Shown in pieces: positions 1 to 25,500 of a stretch of 64,000 bases of DNA. The notes beneath the pieces are model-generated. The model was given only the letters and a program-made list of their open reading frames with translations, was not told where the DNA came from and searched no databases. Position numbers and translations under genes: made by a program. Origin of the DNA: Syngnathus acus (lineage: Eukaryota > Chordata > Actinopteri > Syngnathiformes > Syngnathidae); assembly GCF_901709675.1 (NCBI RefSeq), contig NC_051095.1, forward strand, positions 4,525,956 to 4,589,955, given 5' to 3'. The first letter of the stretch is position 1. Each line of letters starts with the position of its first letter.

Positions 1-465
1 ACAGAGGAGGAGACAGAATGTCCAGCGCGTCGCGGGATCAGTTTTGATGACAATTATCCCCACGGTAAGGCCGGCGATGAGAAATGACAGTCAAATGAGT
101 CATCGCAGCCGACGGGTCTCTGGCTGTCAGCATCCACGCAAACGGCACATCACGCGAAGGCAAAAAAAAGCGCCCGCCGCCGCCGCCGGGGTGAGTTCTA
201 CTTATATAACGAAAGCCCTTTTAGATTCATCACAGCACTCGGGACTGTGACGGCTGACTAATGGCCCACTCCAACTGGCAACTGCCTCTCTCGAGTGTCA
301 TAACTTAATGTGTGGGTGGGCGTCGGGCGAAAGAAAAAGAATGCTTCTTTCGGGAGCGTCGGCAACTCGTGGTTACCTACCGCCGCTGAGATGAGGCCAC
401 CGTGAATCTAAATAAGTGGGAAAAACCTTGGAGGATTATTAGGCTGTATTCAGCAGATACTGTCA

Positions 466-1095
466 GCAAACCTGAAAGGAGCACAAAATGGCCGCTTGAA
501 AATAAAATTGCAGACTTGTGTCGTTTTGGGCAAGGCTTTATCAGGCTTGTTTTTTATCTACTTGTGATCAATTTTGTGTTGCTAAGTGATATTTTCAAAC
601 ACAATTTAATGGCCAGTCAACAAACCAGGAATTAGCATAAAATGGCTGCTTCAAAACAAAATCAAAGACTTATGTCATTTTGGGCAAAGATTTATCAGAC
701 TATTTTTTGTATCTACTTGTGATAGACCAAATTTTGTGTTGCTTTATGACATTTTCAAACCCAATTCTGTCCATTTTTAATGTTTATGGCCAGACCGCAA
801 AACTGAAATTAGCATAAAATGGCCGCCTCAAAACAAAATAGCAGACTTGTGTTGTTTTGGGCATGTCTTCTTGAGACTTTTTTTTTTTTTTTTTAAATAG
901 AGATGTCCACCCAATTTTACATTTCTAAGTGACATTTTTAAACCCAATTCTGTCCATTTTTAATATTTGATGGCCAGTTGGCAAACCTGAAACGAGCATA
1001 AAACAGCTGCTTCAAAACAAAATGGCAAACTTTTTGTGTCTTGTTGGGTATCATTTTGTGAGACTTTTTCCTACGTCTACCCATGAGACACAATG
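466..1095. repeat. Tandem repeat, four diverged copies of about 150-185 bases
   Basis: Copies start near 466, 620, 797 and 981. Each begins with a variant of GCAAACCTGAAA, then AGCATAAAATGGC, TTCAAAACAAAAT, GACTTGTGT and TTTTGGGCA, and the first three end with a TGGCCAG stretch. Copy lengths are about 154, 177 and 184; the last is truncated. Spacing and internal divergence exclude a CRISPR array. Confidence 0.85.
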
Positions 1096-1657
1096 CGAAG
1101 TTGGCTTTGGGGGCTAAATTTCTAAACTCAAGAATTTTTAAGAACTGAACTCTACGTTATTTCGGAAACGAGGCGGCTGAGCACTGAGGGGAATTAAAAA
1201 ACGCCGATACTCGAGGTTGTCTTCGGGCCAGAAGCAGCTGCCGCGCATGACACCCTCTCCCATTTCGCCGTCATATAGTTGGCTTCATTGACTGCATTGA
1301 TTGTGAAGGATTATCTCGGCCGGGGCCATTACGCCCGACGCCTGCTGGCTCCTTCCAGTGTGTTGGTGCGCCGGATAATCCGGGCCTTGCTTCATCAGTA
1401 ATATCATTAAAGCGTCGTTTCTGCGTGTTATTTCTGGGTTATTACCTGCGGAGGGAGCAAGCGCAGCGGCTAACGCGGGCCATCGCTCACTGTTTAACGC
1501 TCGGGACGCGAGCTTTGTTGACAAATAAAGCCTCGATTTAAAGTGACGGGAGCGTCAAATGACGCCTTCGCATTCAAAAGCGTCGAGAGATTTTGACGGA
1601 ACACTCCAGATAAACTCATTTTGGCACATTTGTCCAAGTGAGATTACAGTCTTGGAA

Positions 1658-1684
1658 GGGGGGGGGGGGGGGGGGGGGGGGGGG
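1658..1684. repeat. Poly-G run, 27 bases
   Basis: Uninterrupted G homopolymer in the dhx15-like intron. Runs of this length are error-prone in sequencing, so the exact length is uncertain. Confidence 0.95.
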
Positions 1685-2069
1685 AAACGCGGCAAGACAA
1701 TCAGCGGCTCTCCCGGACAAATGGCGAATAAATGACGAGCGAGTGCTTTATGTTAATTGAGGGCTGCCTAATGCAGTCGTTAGCATGCGCAGCGGCGGGC
1801 GTGACAAGCCTTAATTCTTTTTCACGACTTCCTCTCGGGGAGGCTCCGATGACATCTCTGCATTTTTCACTCGACGTGAGGCCGAACAGGAGGAGTACGT
1901 GTTACCTCCTCCTTCCATTTGGAGCAAAGGTTGGCTCAGGGAGTCGCTTCTTACTTTATTTCCCCGTTCGTATCAATGACTCAAAAACAGCGGGGCCGAA
2001 CTGCGGGAACCATGTTCGATTTCATACCAGGTTTAGTTTTGCTAGGTTGTTGATTTTGGCACCGGGTTG

Positions 2070-2263
2070 CCAAGAGTTTTGTATTTACAAATCCAAAGCA
2101 TTCTTCAGAAAATGCTAATAAATATTCATGGTTCCCTGCGTGGGGGAGATGGGAGCTGTGAAAAAAATACCAGAAAATATCCAAAAGTCAAAGCATATTT
2201 GGGGGAGGCAGTGCCCCCACGCTCCCCCCCTAGCTCTGCCAATGGACAGAGAGCTATGGTTGC
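2070..2263 (+). repeat. Dispersed repeat, copy 1 of 3
   Basis: Shares AATGCTAATAAATATTCA, a GGGGGAGATGGGAG-like block and a terminal CCCCC...CTAGCTCTGCCA with copies at about 46826-47015 (same strand) and 62350-62545 (opposite strand). The end CTAGCTCCGCCAGTG in the third copy looks like the end of a non-autonomous DNA transposon, but no family could be assigned. Confidence 0.6.
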
Positions 2264-2335
2264 ACTTTCAGCCATTTCACTTTCACCCGACAAACACACT
2301 AATGCAAAAACACTCAGAAGTGACATCACGCACTA

Positions 2336-15236
<12,901 letters not shown>

Positions 15237-16368
15237 TTTTCTTCCGAATGTCTTCAAGAAAACGACTATATGGTGAAGGACTTGACACGACTCTCCTGTT
15301 TACCGGCTACGTCACACAAACCAGCCCCCGCGTGGTCAAGTAGGGGTTTGTAAGGAGGATAACCATATCCTGTTAATCTTCCAAAGATAAATCATTTTTC
15401 TAGTACTTGTTTTCCAACAATTCAATCCTAATGACTTTAAAATGTCTGTTAAATTTATTTATTGAATTATTTTTGGTGTTATGCCTTTACATAAGGCCTA
15501 CTTTTATTGTAAACGAAAGATACGAACGTTTTGCTATAGGCGGAAATGGATACTACTGTAAGTTACAAAATGCTTTACTTCCGGGTTTGGTATAAGTTAA
15601 AACGAATTTAAATAAACTATATTGGACAATTCATGTATCTCATTTTTTTTTATTTGTGGTGTATGACATTAATTACTAAATAAAATCATCTTTAACAAAT
15701 CAAATATTATTGGAGTTGAAAAAGCACTTCCGTCAAATGTCTTATTTTGAAATACGGACAGGGACGCTGTTAGCCAACTCGGCTCCGAGCGGGCAACAGC
15801 GAAGACTTCACAATGGACAAGAACTCGCCTGGAATTCTTTACTACGTGCGAAGGGAACTAAAGAGAAGCTACAGTTCATGAGGAGCTTCCCCTCCTAAAT
15901 AGGTTCCCCTTGCTTTCGACGTTTTGGGCTGTCGTAACTTTTGGGCTGCTCTTGTTCTCGGCGCTCGTGTTTTTCTGGCCGATTTCCCGTTGGGGGAAAA
16001 AAAAAAGGGAGAAAGGGGACTTCTGTTGGCTCGGATTTGGGTCCGACCACTACCCGAGACCTTTTTTTTGTTTGTGTGGATAATTTGGGGATGACCGCAG
16101 CCGCCTTCGGTGAAAAAGGAAACTCTCACGCGATTGGCACCAAACGCAACGCTATTTGGAAAGACGATTTGAAATGAAGGAACAAACAAAGAACCCTTCC
16201 GTTGTATTGAAGGCAAAGAAGAATTGGACGATGGAACAGTACGACAACCAAAGAAGCTATAAGCTAAAGTAATATGTCTGTGCTTAATGTAAAAAGAAAA
16301 GCAACTTTTGCCAGATTCATGAGATTTATCAATTTTCACTGCGGTTACTTTACGGTCCCGTGGGGAAA
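15237..16368. promoter_or_regulatory. Divergent promoter interval of ccdc149 and adgra3
   Basis: The 1.13 kb between the two start codons must hold both 5' UTRs and transcription starts. No TATA box could be assigned with confidence. Short uORF-like frames occur upstream of the adgra3 ATG. Shared regulation is an inference from spacing only. Confidence 0.5.
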
Positions 16369-16574
16369 ATGAGTGCTCATTGGCTCAAGTTTGTGACTTT
16401 GCTGCTCTGCATCGGCCGCGTTGTGTCGGCGGCGGACGCGTCCGGTTGTAAATACGACGAGCACTCGAAAAGCACCGGGAAGAGCCTTGGGTCCGACAGG
16501 AAAGTGGTCTGCAGCAACATGGAGCTCCGTCAAATGCTGCCGCCCGACTCCTTCCCAAATCGGACTGTCACACT
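16369..16574 (+). CDS. adgra3: adgra3 exon 1, signal peptide
   Basis: ATG at 16369 is preferred over an in-frame GTG at 16360. It opens a classic signal peptide: MSAHWLKF, hydrophobic VTLLLCIG, then VVSA before [10 protein letters not shown]. The exon ends in NRTVTL with a GTGAGT donor. Confidence 0.93.
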
Positions 16575-19500
16575 GTGAGTATAAGCGATGGGCGTTTCCG
16601 TATACGACGCCACTTGAACGCACCACGTCCTTTTACGAAGTCTCAACAGGTCCATGATAGACTGTGCACTTGAATAACAAAATAATAAATCTATTCATGT
16701 CTATATTGACAAACATAAGCCGGCTCACACCACTAACACAATTGTCTCTTTAGCTTTCCCATACAAACGTATTCAATCTTTTTGTGCACTTGTGGAAATT
16801 CCACAGTGCAGCTGTGCTTTTTTTTCCCTGTCTGTGCTTTTGTGGTGTTGTTGAGTGATTGCAGTAACATGAGAACACCCGGAGCAGGGAAAGGAAATAA
16901 TAGACGCCGGGGCCTAGAAATGTAAAAAGGGGAGGATTTGCTGCTACCCCAGAAGTAAATTGTTGTCCCAGCGTGTGGATTTGTTGAAAGGATTGTTGTT
17001 GACAAAAGGCTGGGATGGGTTCTTTTATTTCATGACGTGACGAGTCTGGATGGACAGGTAATAGTTGGGATTACCTCTCTGTGGTCTTTCTTGGATTTCA
17101 GGTCATGATCTTATGACACTGAGGTCATACCACTGTCACGTATGTCCTCGTTGATGGGTTGGCTGGATGATGATCAGCTTGATGCCGCCTGGACAAAAGA
17201 CAATAAATGGCATTTGGCTTACTCCCGCTGAGGAATCTTCCCATGTGGATAATTTTTGAAAAAGGACTCCTGTTTTTCCCCCTTTACCATTTTTATTACG
17301 ATGATCTCACTCTTGTCATGTTTTGGTCATCTCAGTAATTGAATGGGCAAAGCAGCAGTGGTTGTGTCGAGGTCTGACTTTGGCTTTGAGGCCTGTCTAA
17401 CAAGTATTTTAAATTCAAGCAATGCTTGGGGCCATTCCAAAGATGTCTCAGAAGCCAGTATCAGATCTTGCTTATCTTAACCCATGTAGTTTGCCTCGGA
17501 TAGATCTCCGCTGCTGCAATCGTGAGGCAGGATGTGGGAATCGGTTGGAGTCCCCCTTGCAGTTTGTTCCTGGCTTGAGCTCAAGCTGGATTTATCTATG
17601 CGTCAAGATAAGGGAGACGGCCCTCTCCCGGTACCTCCAGACTCTTTCGTGTGGAGCCCCCCCAGGCAGATATCCAGAGACAGGCTGCAAGGGAGCAGAC
17701 GCCCGGAGGGCAGAGGATGTTGAGTAGCTTTGACCTCCGGCCAAATTCCCGTCAGATTGTCGTCAGAATTACAAAATATAAAAGAAAAACTTTTGGGAGG
17801 GATTGACTGGAGTTTGTTGGAACGTATTAACAGCTTTTCCATTCATTTCAATGGAAAAAGATAACTTGATTTGTGAATTTTTAGCTTGAGCATTAACTTT
17901 CTTTGTATTAATGTCCTTTTTTTCCCCTTCACAGAATTCTTAACAACAACAAAATTCAAGAACTGAAGAACGGCTCATTTCTCGGCTTGTCAACGTTGGA
18001 AAAATTGTAAGTAGCCTTTCCAGTGCGCTGCAAATGATGTCAAAGATTCAAAGGAAGTACTTTTCTTGGCGCACCGATTCTCTCCTGGTTTGAAAATGTC
18101 ATCGCCCGTGTTTCCGTGCGACGGATTCTTTTGAGAAACAAGACACCGACCGGGCCTGCACATAAGGGCCACGCATGATTTATCACTCGGGAATGGCTTC
18201 CTCGCAGATTGAATAACCAGGCCGCTAATGGTCGTGCTTTTACCCGAGGCAACCATAACACATGACTGCATCGGAAGGGAATTAGAGGTATGTTTCTGAG
18301 CCACTTTGAGAAACTCGTGTAGCCACCCTTAATCCTATCCGGTCTTTGAAAACTGAACCTTTGAGAGGCCATGTTGTGTGATACTGACTTTTTAATTGCT
18401 CTAATATTAATAGCCCCCCCATGTCAATCTTCCTTGAGCTGTTCTGATCCTCGGGGCAATTTCAAGCATGTTATTAAGACACCTAAATTGTGGAAGGGAA
18501 AAAAAAAAAAAGCACTAATTTAAGAGTTTCCTCCAAAACGTGGTGGGCCGGCTCATTTTTTACCGCCCGGGGACAATTTGCTTAATTTGTGTCCCAGAAA
18601 ACTTTGATCTTCACCCTGAAAAAAACCCAAAAGCCCCTGGAAGGCTTTTATGTGCTTTTTGTCTGCCGGCGGCTAGACAATTGGGTCGTAAAAGCGCGCT
18701 CGGACCGTCGTCATTGGAATCCACGGGGCAAGTTTAGCTCCAAAAGTAGCTCTCCTTTGTGCCCCGGAAGGCTTGCCTGCTTTGTCATTGTAATGAAGCC
18801 AAGCAAAGGTGTCGCTTTCTACAATTCCCGACGACTCCCCTCCGAATGTTCATCTTTGGTGAAAATAAAATAAAGACTCCCATCCTTCCAGCCCCCCCCC
18901 TTTTTTTTTTTTCCCCTAGAAGCCTCCAGTGTCTTTCTATTTTCTTTGTCCGCCAAGAAACTCTCCTTTCAGCCAGTCAAGAACATAAAGACGGCAAGTT
19001 AGAGAATCAGTTTGAGTGAATTTCTGTGGAGACGTTTTGGGCAACACACAATTCCCATTATTACGTCACCCATAAGAAGCTGAGCTAGCCAAGCGTCACA
19101 TGCTAATTCCTGAGTCAATTTGCCGCTTTGGAGGAATGCTTATTGTGGGACACGGGTCAAAATGATCCGGGTCATTTGCTCAGCTTGGCAACCATATTTA
19201 TTGTTGATGTTTCGTCTTTAATCCAAAGGGTTCAAGTTTGTTTGTTTTTTGGTGCTATGTCTCGCATGGATTCTCATTTCCAAAGAGTCTGACCAGAACC
19301 AAGTCACACAAAAACGGAAGAAATGTTTCCAAAATGGAAAAAAAAATGTTACACCAAATAATATTAATAAAAAATCAATTTTATCGCGAATAACTGGTTT
19401 TACATCTAGACAAAAATATGTGATTGATATAATGTGGATGTTTTTGTTTGGCAGGGACCTGCGGAATAACCTGATCAGCCGAATCGAACCGGGTACCTTC

Positions 19501-22500
19501 CTTGGATTGCCAGCTCTCAAAAGACTGTGAGTAATCACCTTTCCCGTACATTTTTTTTTTTTTTTCTTTTCTTTCCACTATGGCCGCCTTTGCAGACTTT
19601 GGACCGCGCCGAGAGCAGCTGCCACACATATCTATGTTTGCAGTGCGCTGCCTGTTTGCATTCAGCAGCTCTGCTGTGCGTCCAAAAGGGAGGACAGGAC
19701 GCTCGCTCAAGTGCTATTTTATTTCCATTGCCGTGTTTAGTCTGGCGGCTTGCCAGATACAGCTTGGGCCCTTGGATGCTTTCACACGCTCCCACCAGTG
19801 TCAGGGATGGGCGTAGAGCGCTTGGAAATGTTTTTGTTATCTGTGCATTTAGGAGACCGGGAATCCGGCATGTCCCCGAAATGCGGCGTGATTTGGTATC
19901 AAGAGTGTTGGGATGCTGCCAAGCCAAAGTTGAGTTTGGCTGCGTCTGCAGAGCAATAAAAGGCAGACAGGAAGGCCGTTGAGCCTGTGCGTGCTGTGCT
20001 GCCCTATATGCATGGCTCAGTGCTGCCCCCTAGGAAAGTAAAGGGGGGGGGAAATGAGTCCCTGACACCTGTTTGACCAGTCGACACCAGATTGGGTGGA
20101 CATGTAAATCCGAGGAATTCACTTTCAATTACGATTGCAAGTTTGGTATATTTGAAGAAAAAAAAAAACATGCAAACATTAACATGCATATTTATATCCA
20201 CTGCACCATAAGGAAACCATATTTAAATAAATTCATTAAATACATTTGCACTCAGAATAACAATTTTTTTAAGAATAACACATTTTGTAAAATTTGCTTG
20301 GTCCAAAAGAAAACCCCTTAATAACCATTTTTACGTTTAAACATCTTGTTGTACTCCATCTCCCGAAAAAAAAAAAAAAATAGCCAAAGGGTCCCAGCTC
20401 AGGCATTTTCACATCAGACTATTTCTGCCTCTCCTTCCGGCCCCCTCTGTGCTGTTCGTCACACCCGCGGGGTCTTGCGAGGACCCCCAAGCTCGCGCCG
20501 AACCGTGCCACAATGCAGAAGGAATGAAAAGCAAAATGATCTTCATTGCTCACAATTCCGCCACTTTTTTAACTTTAAAATGGGCTGATTTGAACCGCAA
20601 CATAGAAGGAGGGTTCAATTCATGCGTAATTCTTCCAGGCTGGAGCGCTTACATGGCACCGGCAGCTCCTGACACTCGATAATCACGTGTGATGAATCAC
20701 CTCAGTCTGCCTTTTTTGAAGTGCAGACACCCACATGCAGGCACACAAACATGTTTGGGAAAAGGAGAGAAAAAAAATCACTTTGAACTTAAAGTAGTTC
20801 TGTCTCAACCCGCCTCTTTTACGCTTATTTTTATTTGAGGAAATGTAGAACTGAAGGGGTAAAAAATACAACAAAAAAACGCCAAAAGCTTTTCGAAAAT
20901 CCTTGTACATTAACAATTACAATCTATAATTTTAGAGTTCAATTTAAGCCACAGTATAACAAGATGGAGAAAAAGGTAAAAAAAAAAGAAATAAAAGATC
21001 TGATAAAATAAATAAATGGATTAATTGATTAATAAATAAATAAAAGTTAAAATGCTTCAAAATAAATTGGAACACTATTTGTTTTTAAATTTTTTTACAG
21101 GTCTGTCTCCCATCCAGTATAAAAAATAAAACCAACAGAAGAAGTTTCATTCTCATTGTTATACATTTAAAACATACCACAGTATAACAGGGAATGATAA
21201 AAGAACACAAAAATTAATTTTTTTTTTTTTTTTTTTTGCGGCAGGGATTTGTCCAACAATAGCATCGGCTGCCTCAACGTGGACATCTTCAGGGGCCTCA
21301 CGAGTCTCATCCGCCTGTAAGTCCTTTCATGAGTTGAGTGATGAAATTTAAGTTGAACGACGCCCCCATGACCGAGTCACATGCTCAATCATATTTACAG
21401 GAATCTTTCTGGGAATCTCTTCTCTTCGTTGGCGCTGGGGACCTTTGACAGCCTCGTGTCCTTGAAGTCGCTGTGAGTATGAAGCCAAAACGGGGACGGT
21501 CCATCGGCGCACCATGGTCACCTGGCCGATTTGTTTGCAACCCCGCAGGGATTTCCAGACGCCGTACCTGCTGTGCGACTGCAACCTGCTGTGGCTGCTG
21601 CGCTGGCTCCGCGACAGGAACGTAGCGGCCAAGAGCACCAAGTGCTCGTACCCGCAGTCGCTGCAGGGCCAGCTCGTCTCAGCCGTCAAGCCGGAGCTCC
21701 TCACGTGCGGTAGGTCGACGCCGGTCCAGCCGGGTATTTAAACTTCCTTCGTTTCGCTTTCAGCAGGCGAGGTTGAAATGTGACGATCGCCGCCTGTGTC
21801 TGTTGATATTTATCAGTTTGGTGGCCATCCCAACCTTGGAGGTTATAAATAGACTCAAAGAAAGCTTGCAGCGATACATGTCGGTTTGCGATTTTCGCAA
21901 GAGAAGTGACATGAATTAGCAGTACCGCTTTCTTTTTGGTAGGTGACTAGACACTATAATTAAGGGACTGCCCGTCCCTGGCGGACTTCAAGCACAGAGT
22001 GGCCCCTTAATTAATCCCCTCAGGAGGAAAAAAAAATGACAGAAGCTTTATTTTTACATTATAAAAACCCAGAATTCCTTAAAAAAAAAAAGAAAAAAAT
22101 CCCCCAAATAATGGAAAAAATACAAGATATGAAGAAGCTGTAGAAAAAAATAAATGAGAATGTGTGTTGACTGTAGTATTAAGTTGTAATATCGCCAAGC
22201 ACCACTAGATGGCAGTTGTGTCTTAGTTGTAGTTTCACTGGATCTCAAAACTGGCCCTATATTACAATAGGAGTAGGCCTGATCATTTTTGGCAAATAAT
22301 ATAAGAAAAGTCATAAAATAAATAATATACAAACATTAATTTTAAAAATTTGAGTGAGTTTATTTTTGTGAAAAGAAAATATAGAAAAGGAGTTATTGCA
22401 CTTAATATTCGTTTCTTTTTTGTGCCGTCCTTTTTTTGTATGCAAACCTTTGCGTTTGCCATGGTAGACAAAAAAAGTTATTTTGTCTGCTCCCAACTTT

Positions 22501-25500
22501 TTCAGTCTTTTATACGTGCATTGAAAAATGCCTTATCAAAAATTAGATTAATTAACATGTATTGTATTTTGTCCATATTGGCATTTTGGTGTGGCCCACC
22601 AGTAGCCAAGATGGAAAAATTGTGCCTTTAACTTGTTTATTATTTATCCAGTGTCGGTTTGTGACATCTGAAAGTGTTCATAAGGGTTCCCATGACAACA
22701 TTATTTCTCAACTGCGCTCACTTGCTGTCGCAGACGCCCCGCTCGAGCTGCCCTCCTTCCAGCTGACACCGTCCCAGCGACAGGTGGTCTTCCAGGGGGA
22801 CAGCCTGCCTTTCCAGTGCCAAGCGTCCTTCGTGGCCGAGGACATGCAGGTGCTGTGGTACCAGAACGGGCGCATGGTGACGCCTGACGCCGCCCAGGGC
22901 ATTTACATCGAGAAACACATGGTGCAGAACTGCTCCCTGATTGCCAGGTGATGAGCTCATCAAGCATAAAAAAATAAATAAAAATAATGCAACGCCGCCG
23001 CAACTCTATAAATTGAAACATGTCTCCTGGCAGCGCGTTGACCATCTCCAACATCCAACCCGGCTTTACCGGGAACTGGGAGTGCCGGGTCAGGACGAGC
23101 CGAGGGAACACCACCAGGACGGTCCATATTGTTGTGCTGGAGAGTTCCGCCAAATACTGCGCCCCTGAACGCATCTCCAACAACAAAGGAGACTTCAGGT
23201 TGGTTCAAATCATTTTGTAACGAGTCGTCAATAAATGTTTCCAACTTTGAAAATCCCCTGACTTTCATAACTGTGGTTGCAAGCGATGATTATTTGGCAG
23301 CAAGGAAATGCAGTAAGAACCGTTCCGACAACATTCCAGGTGGCCGCGCACCTTGGCGGGAATCCGAGCCTTCCTCCCCTGCAACAGATTACAATCGACT
23401 GCCGGAAGCTACTCGGGCGCCTCCGGCGAGGAGCAGCGTGCTTGGCGAGACTGTAATCGCAACGGGCTGTGGGCGGAGGACGACTACTCACGCTGCCAGT
23501 TCCAAAAAGACGTCACGCGATTCCTCTATGTTATCAACCAGGCGAGACTTCCTCTTCCCTACGTTGGAGTTCTCCTCATGTCGTACCCCGTCATGACGTT
23601 CCCCTTTGTCCCGCTCGTCAGATGCCGCTAAACGAAAGCAACGTCGTGCACAGGGCTCGCCGCCTACTGGTCTACACCATCGACGCCGCCAACTTCTCGG
23701 ACAAGATGGACATCATCTTCGTCGCGGAGATGATCGAGAAGTTCACCAAGTTTGTGGATAAGTTTAAAGACGTGAGTGGCGGGCTCGAATGTTTGTCGAA
23801 TACAGTCTATTAAAAAAAAATACACAACTCAGTTTGAGTTACGACATAACAAGCCTGTCATGTATTCCAGCTCGGTGAGGTGATGGTGAGCATGGCCAGC
23901 AATCTGATGCTGGCCGACGAGCGGGTGCTGTGGATGGCGCAGCGCGAGGCCACGGCGTGCTCCCGCATCATCGCCTGCCTCCAGAAGATCGCCATCCACC
24001 GCTTGGCCTCGGCGCAAGCCTTCTCTTTGGTCGGTATCTTGGCCTTTTTTATTGAATGTGTTTAAAAACAATGCAACGGTGTCATATCAAATAATGTTGC
24101 AACGATGTTGTTTGTTGGCAGACGTCCCCCAATATCGCGCTGGAGGCCCACTCGGTCAAGGCTAACGAGTGGAACGGAATGACCTGCATGTTGTTCCAGA
24201 GGCCCAGTCCGGAACGGACTGCCGGGCAGGACCGCCAGCTCACCTTTAAATGCAACACCACTGGCTCCTTTTCCAGCGTTCTGCTGAAGGTCAGTCAGGA
24301 ATACTGCCACCTAGTGGTAGTCACCGCACACAACACTTATTTTACTTGTCCTTTTTTTTTTTTGTAATGGGTTTTACAGCATTCATGGCATGAGAACATA
24401 TTGATGGTTCTGGAACGTATCCACTTCAATAAGCGGGCGTTCACTGGATAATAATATTTTTGGTTCTATTTTCTCGTGCTCCTTTAGAGCACCACGGTGG
24501 AGGCGTCCCTGCAGCTTCCTCAGTCGCTCTTTACCCAGGCGGCACTGCTGCCTGGCCAGGCGGAGGATACGGTTTACAAGCTCCACCTCCTGGGCTTCCG
24601 CAACGGCAAGTTCTTCCCGTCTACCGGCAACTCCTCCCAGCTGGCTGATAGCGGGAAGAGGAGGAACGTGGCCACGCCGGTTATCATGGCAAAGATAGGC
24701 AAGTGGGATTCGATTTGCGGTGGTCTTACATTTGTAGCTTTCCGATTGACTGACTTGTCTCCTCTCTCGGATGTAGATGGCATTTCCGCGCGTATGCTGC
24801 GGACGCCCGTCAACATCACCCTGCGGCGCTTCGCCCGCGGCTCCGACGCCGTGTCCGCCTGCTGGAATTTCAGCCTAGCGGGCGGTCAGGGCGGCTGGCA
24901 GAGCGACGGCTGCCGCATTTTGGGCCATCACGACAACTTCACCACCATTTCCTGCAACTCGCTCGGCAACTACGGGTTGCTCATGGTAAGCGGCCCGCTT
25001 TGACTTTTTCCTAAACCTATTCATGGAGAACTCTCAAACTGCACACACGAGATTGTCACGTGACCCGATGCTGGCTGGTCCAAATTTGGCACGTGATCCA
25101 AAGCTGCTGTCTTTTCCGCTGCAGGACCTCAGCACCGTGGACTATTTCACTCCCAGCATTGAGCCGCTGCATCCCGTCATCTACGCCACCAGCATCGTGC
25201 TCCTCTTCTGCCTGCTGAGCATCATGGCCAGTTACATCTACCACCACAAGTAAGCGCTTCGCCTTCCGACCTTCCCTACTTGCCCATTCCGCTAACTCCC
25301 CGGTGCCGCCGCCCGCTTCCAGGTCGGTGCGCGTCAGCCGCAAGTCTTGGCACATGCTGGTCAACCTCTGCTTCCACATCTCGCTCACGTGCGCCGTCTT
25401 TGTAGGCGGCATCAATCAGACGCGCTACGCCAGCGTCTGCCAAGCGGTAAGACCCCACTTTGCATTTTCAAAATGTTCTTGGTCACCTTGCTGACGGCCA

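Noticed and set aside
466-1095. CRISPR array
   Set aside because: Repeat units are long, diverged and unequal with no spacer structure; the genome is a vertebrate.
23542-23621. Intron retained as coding in adgra3
   Set aside because: Reading through reaches TAA after the MPLN-equivalent in the wrong frame; VINQ-MPLN is continuous only if the 80 bases are removed.
24699-24706. GT at 24703 as adgra3 exon 13 donor
   Set aside because: Would add four bases and shift the frame before GISARML; the GC donor keeps KI-D-G.
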